47,038 nt of DNA from assembly GCA_024275955.1 (NCBI GenBank), contig JAJRYD010000035.1, positions 1 to 47,038 of the forward strand, in the 5' to 3' direction. Below the pieces are notes generated by a model. It was not told where the DNA came from. It ran no database searches and saw only the letters and a program-made list of their open reading frames with translations. Position numbers and translations under genes: made by a program. Shown one piece after another: positions 19,974 to 28,823 of this stretch. The DNA comes from Nitrospirota bacterium (GTDB taxonomy: Bacteria; Nitrospinota_A; UBA7883; JACRGQ01). Numbering within the stretch: position 1 is the first letter of the stretch; every line of letters begins with the position of its first letter.

Positions 19974-20995
19974 GCTGTCTCCTTTAGCAGTAGATAGTTT
20001 TCAGAATTTGCCAAAGAAACTTTCGACCTCGAAAAATATACCGCGAGCTTAAGGTTAGAAACCATTACGGAAAGCTCCTCGAGGAAAAGAAAGATATCAG
20101 CAATACCTGTGGGGTTTACAACAGCTTTGCGCCTAAGAATATAAAGAAAAGCCCTCCTAAGAATGCTCGGCAACGGAACCGTGCCGACATTACCCTCCGT
20201 TATAATCTTAAAACCATACTTGCGCGACAGCAGGCTGACTAGCTCGGGAAGCTTCATTTCAGCAAGGATAAGAGCTTCTTGTAGCTTTATCTTCCCGAGG
20301 CCGCGTACAAAATATTTTTCAAGATCGGAGCGGCTTGTATGTTTATTTCCAAGAAGGTAGATAAAATTCAGGTTTATCATGTCGTTTTGCAAAACGAAGC
20401 AGTCCCATATTCCCAGAAGGCTCTGCTCTCTTTTAGGAAGGTAACTCTGAAAGTAAAACCGTTCCATAGCGATCTCAACCTCAGTCCCTTTGGCCTCTTT
20501 TTTTATATCTCTAAACGCTGGGCTAAAGGGATGGCCAAGTTCTTCCAGCTCATCGACAAACTCCTTTATAGAGTTAAAAGAGCCACTCTTACCAACCCAG
20601 CTACCGTGAGAGCCAAAAAGATTAAGCATAGCAAAGCGTCTTTCAGGAATCTGCCCGCTACACAAAATAAACCTTACACACTGTTTCATCTGCTCCAGTT
20701 CCAACCTAGAAAAAACAGGCTGAAGCAGTTCCGGCATCATAGAGTTGATTATCCGTGCCGTTTTTTTCAGAATATTCTTTCTGCCTTCCTCAATGCCTCT
20801 TATAATCGTCTCGGTTTTAATATCTTTTTTAGCTCCGCTAGGTATATTTTCGAAACCTTCCCCAAGAGCAGAACGGGAAATAAGCCAAAGAATGTCGGCA
20901 TCTCTCTCTCCGTTGGCGATACGCCTGATATCCCCCTCGCTAACGAAGATAGACTTAATCGCCTTTAACCGTGTTACGGTATATTCAAAATTCAT
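19970..20995 (-). CDS. atpC: V/A-type ATPase subunit C
   Basis: A 341-residue subunit C (AC39-like), the helical adaptor joining the rotor ring to the central stalk. The sequence is poorly conserved, but the DADILWLISRS opening, the helical bundle and the genomic slot between E and F fit. I chose ATG 20995, which follows an AAAGGTGGA site and overlaps the end of the E gene by 11 bp; an upstream ATG at 21025 would add ten residues with no ribosome-binding site. Confidence 0.85.
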   Translation of the reverse strand: MNFEYTVTRLKAIKSIFVSEGDIRRIANGERDADILWLISRSALGEGFENIPSGAKKDIKTETIIRGIEEGRKNILKKTARIINSMMPELLQPVFSRLELEQMKQCVRFILCSGQIPERRFAMLNLFGSHGSWVGKSGSFNSIKEFVDELEELGHPFSPAFRDIKKEAKGTEVEIAMERFYFQSYLPKREQSLLGIWDCFVLQNDMINLNFIYLLGNKHTSRSDLEKYFVRGLGKIKLQEALILAEMKLPELVSLLSRKYGFKIITEGNVGTVPLPSILRRAFLYILRRKAVVNPTGIADIFLFLEELSVMVSNLKLAVYFSRSKVSLANSENYLLLKETA

Positions 20996-21569
20996 TTTCC
21001 ACCTTTGCCGCGATTTTTTTAACATACTCAGGAGCTACCCTGCTCCACAGCTTCTCCAGCCGGCCATCGAAAGTGCAGTATACGCGTAGACTATCGTCGC
21101 CCGATACCGCCACGAAGCCCCTGTTAATTGCTTTATCATTTATAATTTTTAAGCCGGTTTTAAGTTTCTCTAAAGCTTTCGATGTATCTGCATCGCCCCT
21201 TAGCTCTCCTATATCTTCAAGCTCGTCATCTATTTTATTAAATTCGCTTCTCAGCATTTCCAGATATTCATCCTGCTTCATAAATTTTTCAAAAAGCTCT
21301 CCGCAACTATCTTTCACAGCAGTAATGTAACTATTTTCTAACGCTGTCTTTTCTTTTGCGTCAATAAGTTTTTTTATGCTGTTTGCGTAAGATTGTCTCC
21401 TCTTTGAGTATTCTTTTTTAAAAACCTTTATCTCTTCGTCAATCTTTTCAGCCTCTTTTTTTGCGGAAGCAGTTATCGTATCAGCCTCAGCTCTAGCTTC
21501 GGTTAAGGTTCTTTCTTCGTTATTAGAGGCCTCCCTTTTCAGGGTCTCTACAAGCTTATCAATACTCAT
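20985..21569 (-). CDS. atpE: V/A-type ATPase subunit E (peripheral stalk)
   Basis: A 194-residue peripheral-stalk subunit with a long charged N-terminal coiled coil (about residues 1-90, rich in Glu, Ala and Lys) and a globular C-terminal half ending in LEKLWSRVAPEYVKKIAAKV. It starts at ATG overlapping the K stop as TGATG, so translation is coupled to the rotor-ring subunit. Confidence 0.88.
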   Translation of the reverse strand: MSIDKLVETLKREASNNEERTLTEARAEADTITASAKKEAEKIDEEIKVFKKEYSKRRQSYANSIKKLIDAKEKTALENSYITAVKDSCGELFEKFMKQDEYLEMLRSEFNKIDDELEDIGELRGDADTSKALEKLKTGLKIINDKAINRGFVAVSGDDSLRVYCTFDGRLEKLWSRVAPEYVKKIAAKVENEF

Positions 21570-21778
21570 CAGCGATAAATCATTAAAACAGCGACAACAA
21601 AGCCGAGAATAACCATAGTTTCAGGCAGTGCGACAAGCACTATCATTATTCCTGTTAGTTTTCTATCTTCCTGTATAGCCGCGACTGCCGCCGAACCGAT
21701 CTTCGCCTGCGCGTATCCTGTTCCTATAGCCGAAAGGCCTACCGCCAACCCTATGCCTATGTCCTGTAAGTTTTCCAT
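21569..21778 (-). CDS. atpK: V/A-type ATPase subunit K (rotor ring, c-type)
   Basis: A 69-residue proteolipid with a single membrane hairpin (about residues 6-34 and 43-68). The ion-binding carboxylate is Glu53 in ALPETMVI. A Thr follows it (position 54) and helix 1 has Thr20 where Na+-type F-ATPase rings usually have Gln, so whether it carries H+ or Na+ cannot be settled by eye. One hairpin instead of two is common in bacterial A/V-type rings, but 69 residues is compact. It has a strong GGAGGAAG ribosome-binding site, as expected for the most abundant subunit. Confidence 0.93.
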   Translation of the reverse strand: MENLQDIGIGLAVGLSAIGTGYAQAKIGSAAVAAIQEDRKLTGIMIVLVALPETMVILGFVVAVLMIYR

Positions 21779-21802
21779 AACACTTCCTCCAAACTAATCT
21801 TG

Positions 21803-23692
21803 TTACTTAAAAGGCTCATACCTCGCGGAACCCGCGATAAAAAACTGGCTGAAAAATTCCACATAGTGAAGCCTTAAAGCCTGTATCGTGGGAGCAAACA
21901 GACCCAAAATAAAATTAACCGCATGAACGGCAACCGCTCCTGCAATGCCGATAACTACACTTTCAGACAAAAGATAAAAATCGCCAGCAAGGTCTGCTAG
22001 CATTACCGAAGCTATACCTATAGCCATAAGCCTTGAGTATGAAAGCATGTTGGAAAGAATACGGAAGAGTTCAAGCAGTTCTTTCGCCCCTCCAAATAAA
22101 CTTTTCCCGATAACAGACAGAACAAAAATAAACAGTGGCAATTCTACCTGCCAGTCTAAAAAAAGAGAAGCAATCGTCGCGTAGAGAGAGACTATCAGCA
22201 CCAAGTTAGATAGACTTTTAAAAACTTCAGACTTTTGTTTTTTCCTGATAGAAACAACAAGCGTTAGTATATTCCCAAGAAAAATGTGAATGCCGCCCAG
22301 CACAAGTGCTATAACAAGAAACCCCACTATTTCGTGCTTCCTGTCGTAAAACGGTTCCGGCAATCCCAGCTCTACCCAAAATTTGCCGAAAAACTCCCCA
22401 AACAGTATGCCGAAAAAAGCGCTACTTATCGCGCAAAAAGCAAGTATCCGCGTTAGATCACCCAAAAGCGGGTCGTCCACCTTTATCCTTTTAATCACTA
22501 AAATCAAAAGAAAAATAATACCGGCGTATCCTACATCGCCAAGCATAAACCCGAAAAAAAGAGGAAAGAAAACAGCAATAAACGGAGTTGGATCTATTGA
22601 CCCATAAGCGGGCGGCGAGAATATTGAAAGCAGTCTTTCAAAAGGCTTTGCTAGCGGTCGGTTAGCAAGCAGTACCGGAACATCCGCGTATTCTGCTGAA
22701 AGAGGTACCTGAAAGTAGCATACAAGGCTCCCTTCAAATTTCTCGGTGATGAAATTTTCAACTTCGTTTTTCTTCGACTCAGGTACCCACCCCGAAATCC
22801 AAAACGTATTATTGCTGAACGCTAGGTAATTCTGAACTTTTAAATTTCTAATTTCGTCACTCAACCATTCTTTAGCCTCAAGCAAGAGCGACGCATGCCG
22901 TATAGAGTGGTCAGTCAGCTCATTAACACACTTTGCAAGCTGGCGTTTTACCTCTCCCTCCTGCCTAAAAAGATTAAGAAGCGTGGAGCCGAATGTTTCC
23001 TTCCCATACTTTTCAGGAACATGAACGGGCCTGATTTCCTGTCCAAAAACTTCTTCCCGCACAGCCTGACTTACAGATGACGGATAGACAAGAAGACAGC
23101 TGACTCCTTTATTTTCTTTTACAGAACGAACTATGGAATAAGCTCCGCTGGAAATTTTATCTAAAACATCTTCAATTAATCTTAGCTTTTTTTCAGGATT
23201 GTCAGCATCCTCTTTTATAATTAAGCCTGAAACTTCTACATTCTTTAAATCTTCCACAGTTTCAATCAAAGGCTGAAACTCCTCGAACAGCTTACGGTAA
23301 TATCCTATCTCTCTAATCTCTTCCTCAAGCAGTTTTTGCTTTTCCCCTATCTGCTTTATCGTCGCTGTAATATTTTTTATTTCGTCCAAAAGTTTGTCTG
23401 TTTCCCACTCATCTCTTTCCGGCATTGGTAATGAATTTCCCCTTTGGAGCAAATTGCCATCGCAAAGAAGCGAAAGAACCGATATTATATTTTCTAAAAG
23501 GCTTCCCATTTTGTGAAGTTTTTCGGAGATACCGGGTTGCATCATTTCGACTTTAAACCTGCTCTCCGACAGTACTTTATCCATACGGGAGCTTATGATA
23601 TGAAGATAGCCAAGCTTACGCAGTTCACCAACGGACTGATCCAGAACAGATTTGGAACCGCCGATTCTAATTCTAACCATCGGCACTATCAT
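21803..23692 (-). CDS. atpI: V/A-type ATPase subunit I (membrane stator)
   Basis: A 629-residue stator. The N-terminal half (residues 1-330) is soluble and helical, and the C-terminal half has about seven or eight membrane segments, including FIAVFFPLFFGFMLGDVGYA, typical of the a/I subunit. It forms the ion half-channels and links to the peripheral stalks. It starts at ATG 23692 after GAGGGG, six bases downstream of the H gene. Confidence 0.95.
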   Translation of the reverse strand: MIVPMVRIRIGGSKSVLDQSVGELRKLGYLHIISSRMDKVLSESRFKVEMMQPGISEKLHKMGSLLENIISVLSLLCDGNLLQRGNSLPMPERDEWETDKLLDEIKNITATIKQIGEKQKLLEEEIREIGYYRKLFEEFQPLIETVEDLKNVEVSGLIIKEDADNPEKKLRLIEDVLDKISSGAYSIVRSVKENKGVSCLLVYPSSVSQAVREEVFGQEIRPVHVPEKYGKETFGSTLLNLFRQEGEVKRQLAKCVNELTDHSIRHASLLLEAKEWLSDEIRNLKVQNYLAFSNNTFWISGWVPESKKNEVENFITEKFEGSLVCYFQVPLSAEYADVPVLLANRPLAKPFERLLSIFSPPAYGSIDPTPFIAVFFPLFFGFMLGDVGYAGIIFLLILVIKRIKVDDPLLGDLTRILAFCAISSAFFGILFGEFFGKFWVELGLPEPFYDRKHEIVGFLVIALVLGGIHIFLGNILTLVVSIRKKQKSEVFKSLSNLVLIVSLYATIASLFLDWQVELPLFIFVLSVIGKSLFGGAKELLELFRILSNMLSYSRLMAIGIASVMLADLAGDFYLLSESVVIGIAGAVAVHAVNFILGLFAPTIQALRLHYVEFFSQFFIAGSARYEPFK

Positions 23693-23697
23693 CTCTA

Positions 23698-24006
23698 CTA
23701 CCCCTCTTTAGCAACCAATTCTATAAAAAGCCGTTTGGAAAGCTCTTCTACCAGTTTTTTATTTAGAGGATAATCATCCGCAGAACGCAATGCCTCTTTT
23801 TCGTCAGCCAGCATATTCTGTTTTAAAAACATTCTGCCGGCTTTTGTAAGTTCGCCTCTTTTCTCTTTTAAAAGCTTTTCCTTTTCCATTAACGCATCGG
23901 ATACAATTTTCTTCGCGCGCCGGCTCACTTCCAAATAGCTTGCTTCCAGCCTTTTTTCGATATCACTAATTTTTTGGAAAGCTTTTTCTTCCTCAGAGTT
24001 TTCCAC
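23698..24006 (-). CDS. V/A-type ATPase subunit H/G (peripheral stalk coiled coil)
   Basis: A 102-residue, highly charged, helical protein that heads the operon. Length, coiled-coil pattern and position immediately before subunit I match the peripheral-stalk H (G) subunit, which pairs with subunit E. Sequence identity in this family is low, so the call rests on context as much as on sequence. The start is GTG with GGGAGA six bases upstream. The operon promoter should lie in 24007-24313. Confidence 0.75.
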   Translation of the reverse strand: MENSEEEKAFQKISDIEKRLEASYLEVSRRAKKIVSDALMEKEKLLKEKRGELTKAGRMFLKQNMLADEKEALRSADDYPLNKKLVEELSKRLFIELVAKEG

Positions 24007-24313
24007 TTTAATTCTCCCAACTTTTAATTAGCCACGAAAGTTGTACAGCCACTTACAATTCGGTTATCGGTATTCTTTATTTAACAGTAAGACTGAGAGG
24101 GATTGCATCGTGGCAACGTAGGTATCGGAACAAACTTTCGAGCTTTTCTAAAAACAGTCATAACTCACCAACATCTTCGTGGTTCAACATTTTCCAAAAC
24201 CGTTCCCTGTCTATATGATAGTACATTATTAACTATTTTTCCTACCTGCCTGTACCGCGGTACAACAATGCCGAGCAGTATAACTGCCATAACCTAGAGC
24301 AGAGCCTGCTCCT
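24007..24313. other. Intergenic region between the ATPase operon and hypF
   Basis: A 307-bp gap holding the upstream region of the ATPase operon and the end of the hyp operon. It contains the perfect palindrome at 24251-24264 and a GAGCAG/CTGCTC hairpin at 24297-24311, a possible hyp terminator but without a T-run on the minus strand. I see no gene or clear promoter boxes. Confidence 0.5.
24251..24264. promoter_or_regulatory. Perfect palindrome, possible operator
   Basis: TGTACCGCGGTACA is a perfect 14-bp palindrome without a spacer, about 245 bp upstream of the first ATPase gene and 65 bp beyond the end of hypF. A spacer-free palindrome is more like a dimeric protein site than an RNA hairpin. 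No regulator is known. Confidence 0.35.
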
Positions 24314-26587
24314 TTAAAAAGAGCTGGTTGCCACGGCAATCTGTCCGATTGCAAGCCCGCCATCGTTTATCGGAAACTGGCGGGAAAAGTGGGGTCTAAA
24401 GCCGTTACTTTCTAAAAGCTTGGAAAGATATTTTAGCAGTATCAAATTCTGGAATGTACCGCCCGAAAGACAGACATCCTTTATCCCTGTTTCTCTTTTG
24501 AGCCTTTTACAACATTCCAAAAGAGAAGATGCCACCGTATTGTGAAACATCGCCGAAACGTTTGGTATGGAACCGGCATCGTTAGCAGATTTTACGAGCT
24601 TGCCGAGCATCTTAGTAAAATCAATTTCACCCTCTCCCGATATGTCAAACTCAAAAGAGTCTTCTACGGTACTATCGGCTATTGATTCAAGAAGCATAGG
24701 CGACTGACCTTCAAAACTGTTCTTATGGCTAATTAAAAGAAGCGACGCTACAGCATCGAACAGCCTCCCCGCGCTTGATGTTACCGGAGAGTTGATATCA
24801 GCTTTTAAGATTGAAACGATATTATTAACTCTGCTTTCGCCTATCTCCTCTACAAACAGTGGATGCGCGTCTTTGAACCTTTCACCAAACATCTGCCAGA
24901 GGATATATGTCGCCACCCTCCACGGCTCTTTGGCCGCCATATCGCCGCCCGGCAGTTTTAAAAGCGGAAAGAAAAACCGCCTCTCGAAACCTTTCATATC
25001 GCAAACAAAAATCTCACCTCCCCATACGGTGCCGTCATCTCCGTAGCCTGCGCCGTCCAGCGCAAGGCCGATAACTTTTTCTTCAAGCCGGTTTTCCAAC
25101 ATCACCGAAGCGACATGAGCATGGTGGTGCTGAACTTCCGTTACAGGGATACCGAGCGACCTTCCATAATTGGAACTAAAGTATCCGGGATGTTTATCGA
25201 CAACCGCCACTTCCGGCTTTATTTCAAATATTGATTTGAAATGATCTACAGATTCCCTAAACGAGTTAAACGCTTCGGCATGCTCTAGGTCGCCGATATG
25301 CGGGCCGGGGAAAACTGTTTTTCCTTTTGCCAGAGCAAAGACCGATTTAAGATCCCCACCACAGGCAAGCATCGGTGGAAGTTTTCGTCTGAGAAAAACC
25401 GGAGCTGGCACGAATCCGCGCGAACGCCGCGTTATAAAGATTCGCTCGCCTACCGTGCGCGCCACCGAGTCGTCACAACGCCATACTATCGGCCTATTAT
25501 TTACAAGAAAATTGTCGGCTATACCTCCAAGTCTTCTCAGCGCTTCCGATTCGTCGAAAACGATAGGCTCATCACTGACGTTTCCGCTTGTCATTACCAG
25601 CGCTGACAGAATGGGGTCGTCCGCGAAAAGGAGGTGATGTATCGGTGTATACGGAAGAAAAACACCATACTCGTTGAAACCGAGTGCTACTGATTTCGAC
25701 AACAGTTCATTTTTCTTTTTTAAAAGCACGATCGGTTTTTCGCGCGATTTTAAAAGTTTTTCGTCCTGCTCACCTGCTTCGGCATATTTTCTTATAGCTT
25801 CAATATCTTTTGACATAACCGCGAACGGTTTTTCTTTGCGCTTTTTCCTCTCTCTTAAAGCCGAGACCACTGTTTCGTCCGTCGCGTCGCAGGCTAGATG
25901 GTAACCTCCAAGCCCTTTTATCGCTATTATTTTCCCTTTGCGCAAAAGTCTTGCCGTTTCGGCTATCGGGTTGTCTGTCTCTATCTTCTTCCCTTTGCCG
26001 TCAAGCAATTCTGGCCGCGGCCCGCAGGCATGGCAGGCGTTCGGCTGTGCATGAAAGCGACGGCCCTTCGGGTTTTCGTATTCCGCTTGGCATTCATTAC
26101 ACATTTTAAACATTGCCATAGATGTTTGCGGCCGGTCGTACGGGGTTTTACGAATAAGTGTGTATCTCGGCCCACAGTCGGTACAGTTTATAAAAGGATA
26201 CCTGTACCGTCTGTCATTCGGATTCAGCATCTCCTTGACGCAATTCGGACAGACATCACTATCGGGCGAAATGAGGGCTATATCATCCCCGCTGTCGTCA
26301 CTTTGGAGTATGACAAACCGGCTATCATTTTTAAGCGGTATGCTTTAGCTTGTTACCTCGGCGATACGGGCAAGGGGCGGCACCTCCCGCTTGAGGCATC
26401 CAAGAAATTTTTGGCAGTTTATCCCTTCCACCTCCAGCGTTACGCCAAGCTTGTTGTTGAGTATATTGCCGGAGAGTTTAAGCCTCTCCGCGAGGTTATA
26501 AACAAACGGGCGAAAGCCAACACCCTGAACTATTCCCTTAACATCTATCCTTAATCTGCTTTTTTCCATAGGCTCAATGTTCGGCAT
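24314..26587 (-). pseudogene. hypF: hypF (carbamoyltransferase) interrupted by one in-frame stop
   Basis: HypF makes the carbamoyl group that becomes the CN- ligands of the [NiFe] site. One reading frame of 758 codons runs from 26587 to 24314 with a single TAA at 26345-26347, after 80 codons. Before it lies the acylphosphatase domain (GIVQGVGFRPFVY). After it, all in the same frame, come the zinc-finger region with all four CxxC pairs (CPNC, CTDC, CNEC, CHAC), the YrdC-like domain and the carbamoyltransferase domain (GGDLKSVFALAKG, then HHAHVASVMLE, DGAGYGDDGT and SGGTFQN). No frameshift is present; one base change would restore the normal ~757-residue protein. The first ATG after the stop (26230) would lose the first zinc-finger CxxC. 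Either the gene is recently inactivated, the stop is read through, the enzyme works in two pieces, or it is a sequencing error. Confidence 0.92.
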
Positions 26588-27233
26588 TGACCAAAGAAGC
26601 TATCCAGCCGCACCATTCGTTCATTCCGTTGCCGGTTTTCGCGGAGGTTTTAAAAATTTCCAGCTTAGGGTTTACCATAAGAGCTTCCTTTTCAAAATCG
26701 TCGGCTTTTATATCGAGCGCGTTTTCGAGGTCTGTTTTGTTTATGACAAGGCGCGAGCAGGCCCTGTACATGCCGGGATATTTTTTCGGTTTGTCTATCC
26801 CTTCGGTGAGCGCTCCAAGCATCACCGTTACATTCTCGCCGAGGTCGTAACCGGCAGGGCAGACAAGGTTGCCTATATTTTCGATAATCAAGAGATTAAG
26901 CTTTTCCGGTGCCAGCTCCATTACAGCTTCTATCATTCCAGCCTCAAGGTGGCACCGCCCTCCGGTATTTATCTGTATCGCCCAAAAAGCCCCTGCATCT
27001 TCCAGTATCTTCGCGTCGTGGTCTGTCGCTATATCTCCCACTATTATGCCTATCGAAATTCTGCCCGAAAGTTTTTTAATTGTTTCAGCCAGTAGAGTTG
27101 TTTTGCCAGCACCCGGCGAACTCATAATATTTATTACGGCAAGCTTCCGCTTTGCAAAATTGTTCCGTAATCTCGCCGCTATGGTATCGTTTTTTTCAAG
27201 GATTTTTTTTTCTATCTTCACGGTTCGGCTCAT
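26574..27233 (-). CDS. hypB: Hydrogenase maturation GTPase HypB
   Basis: A 219-residue GTPase that helps HypA insert nickel into the hydrogenase large subunit. The P-loop SSPGAGKTTL is near residues 38-47, the metal-site Cys-His pair is in GGRCHLEAGM, and NKTDLE supplies guanine recognition. It lacks the N-terminal His-rich nickel store and the CxxCGC motif seen in some homologues. The correct start is the ATG at 27233, just after a GGCGGGGA site; the in-frame region upstream is not protein but a tandem repeat. The stop overlaps the hypF start region. Confidence 0.95.
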   Translation of the reverse strand: MSRTVKIEKKILEKNDTIAARLRNNFAKRKLAVINIMSSPGAGKTTLLAETIKKLSGRISIGIIVGDIATDHDAKILEDAGAFWAIQINTGGRCHLEAGMIEAVMELAPEKLNLLIIENIGNLVCPAGYDLGENVTVMLGALTEGIDKPKKYPGMYRACSRLVINKTDLENALDIKADDFEKEALMVNPKLEIFKTSAKTGNGMNEWCGWIASLVNAEH

Positions 27234-27370
27234 TTCCCCGCCTCTGGCTGAAAAATAAAAGGATGCAGGGACAAGACATTCGCTACGCTCATTTCCCCGC
27301 CTCTGGCTGAAAAATAAAAGGATGCAGGGACAAGACATTCGCTACGCTCATTTCCCCGCCTCTGGTTGAA
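27231..27370 (-). repeat. 59-bp tandem repeat copying the hypB start region
   Basis: Two complete, identical 59-bp units (27231-27289 and 27290-27348) plus a partial third (27349-27370). Read on the minus strand, each unit carries the hypB ribosome-binding site (GAGGCGGGGAA) and ATGAGC. The two upstream ATGs (27349-27351 and 27290-27292) each open a 20-codon frame, MSVANVLSLHPFIFQPEAGK. Because 59 is not a multiple of 3, each frame ends in a TGA that overlaps the next ATG (ATGA). The result is a chain of two coupled minicistrons leading to hypB. Confidence 0.9.
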
Positions 27371-27465
27371 GTTTAAAAGTAAGCAGTCTAAAGCTATGCC
27401 ACCGCAAAGCGGAAAACTATATATCTGCCGCGTGCGACGACTGCCTGCCGTGCTACGGCCTTCGC

Positions 27466-27804
27466 TCATTCCACTTCCATATTTTTTATATAAAGGTCGT
27501 CTCCGCCAGATGGCAGTACTACCTCTCCGCACTTGGGGCAGTTGAACATGTTTTGCTCCACCTCGAATTTGCCTCCGCACTCCACGCAAAGAGCAGTTGC
27601 CTTTACCTCTTCAATTACTAGTTCTGCTTTATCGGCTATGCTTCCTTCTTTTACAGTATCAAAGCAGTCTTTAAGAGAGTCGGCCACTATTCCTGCCATG
27701 TTGCCTACCACCAGATTAACTTTTAGAACTCTCAAAGCTCCGTCCGCCTTCGCGCTCTCTACAATTATGTTCATCAAGGATGTAGCTACCGATAGCTCAT
27801 GCAC
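27466..27804 (-). CDS. hypA: Hydrogenase nickel-insertion protein HypA
   Basis: A 112-residue nickel chaperone. The N-terminus MHELSVAT provides His2, the nickel ligand, and the zinc site is CVECGGKFE ... FNCPKCGE near residues 71-90. This N-terminus requires the GTG start at 27804; an ATG three codons earlier would put extra residues before His2 and disable nickel binding. The GTG lies two bases after the hypE stop codon, so translation is coupled. 232 bp separate it from hypB. Confidence 0.95.
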   Translation of the reverse strand: MHELSVATSLMNIIVESAKADGALRVLKVNLVVGNMAGIVADSLKDCFDTVKEGSIADKAELVIEEVKATALCVECGGKFEVEQNMFNCPKCGEVVLPSGGDDLYIKNMEVE

Positions 27805-27806
27805 CT

Positions 27807-28823
27807 TCAGCATATCCTCGGCAGTTGGTCGCCGACAAGCGGTTCTATTATCCGGTTGCCAATGAATGATGTTTTCATCTCCACCCTTCCCGCTTCGGGG
27901 CCGCCTACCGTTCCTATTATCGCCGAGTCTTTTCCGGCTGGGTGCGACTTCATCGCTTCAAGCACCATACCGGCATTCTTTGGCAAAACAAAGGCGACCA
28001 ACTTGCCCTCGTTGGCGACATGCAGTGGGTCCAGCCCCAGTATCTCGCAGACGGAGCGTACATTTTCGTTTATCGGCAGTTCGGTTTCGTTTATCGTTAT
28101 GCCGTTGCCGGAGCTTTTGGCGATTTCGCAAAGCGTAGCGGCAAGCCCCCCTCTCGTAGGATCCCGCATCATCTTTATTCCCGGGTCGGCTTTTAATATC
28201 TTTTCGATAAGGGCGTTTAACGGCTGGGAGTCGGATAATATTTCCGTATCGAACTCCAGCCCCTTTCTTTTGGTTAGTACAGCCATTCCGTGGTCGCCGA
28301 TGGAGCCGGAGATGATTACGGCGTCGCCTTCTTTTACGTTTTCCGGCGAAATGTTTACCCCCTCCGGCACAAAGCCGATACCTGATGTATTGATGAAAAG
28401 CCTGTCCACTTTTCCTCTTGGGACAACCTTCGTATCGCCGGTAACTACAGCTACCCCGCATTTTTTTGCCGCTTCGCCCATAGATGACGCGATACGTTCC
28501 AAATCGTCTATTAAAAATCCTTCCTCTATGACAAAACCTGCGGAGAGGTATTTCGGTATCCCTCCGCAAACAGCTATGTCGTTGACCGTGCCGTGGACGG
28601 CAAGCGAACCTATATCTCCCCCGGGGAAAAAGATAGGGTCTATAACAAAGCTGTCTGTCGAGAAAGCTAGCCTGCCGTTTTTCGGCGGGTCAAACAGCGC
28701 TCCGTCTGAGAGGGACTCCAGTATTGGATTGGAAAGCGCCGGCATGAAAACCTTTTCCGTAAGCTCGGCAGATGCCGTGCCACCGCCGCCGTGGGCAAGA
28801 GTAACGATTTTATTTTGCGCCAA
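27807..28823 (-). CDS. hypE: Hydrogenase maturation protein HypE
   Basis: A 338-residue protein that dehydrates the carbamoyl group received from HypF to thiocyanate on its C-terminal cysteine. The N-terminus has TLAHGGGG and the protein ends in PRIC, with the acceptor Cys as the very last residue. I place the start at TTG 28823, which has AAGGAG six bases upstream and gives the usual length; a longer frame to 28910 overlaps hypD too far. The overlap with hypD is 14 bp. Confidence 0.95.
   Translation of the reverse strand: MAQNKIVTLAHGGGGTASAELTEKVFMPALSNPILESLSDGALFDPPKNGRLAFSTDSFVIDPIFFPGGDIGSLAVHGTVNDIAVCGGIPKYLSAGFVIEEGFLIDDLERIASSMGEAAKKCGVAVVTGDTKVVPRGKVDRLFINTSGIGFVPEGVNISPENVKEGDAVIISGSIGDHGMAVLTKRKGLEFDTEILSDSQPLNALIEKILKADPGIKMMRDPTRGGLAATLCEIAKSSGNGITINETELPINENVRSVCEILGLDPLHVANEGKLVAFVLPKNAGMVLEAMKSHPAGKDSAIIGTVGGPEAGRVEMKTSFIGNRIIEPLVGDQLPRIC

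Noticed and set aside
26230-26345. Frameshift in hypF
   Set aside because: The two parts are in the same frame and the 38 codons between them are open; it is a nonsense codon, not a frameshift.
27231-27370. CRISPR array
   Set aside because: The 59-bp units are contiguous tandem copies without spacers and no cas genes are present.
27958-28569. 203-codon minus-strand frame inside hypE
   Set aside because: Same strand but a different frame from hypE, very Arg-rich, with no domain; hypE motifs including the C-terminal PRIC are intact.
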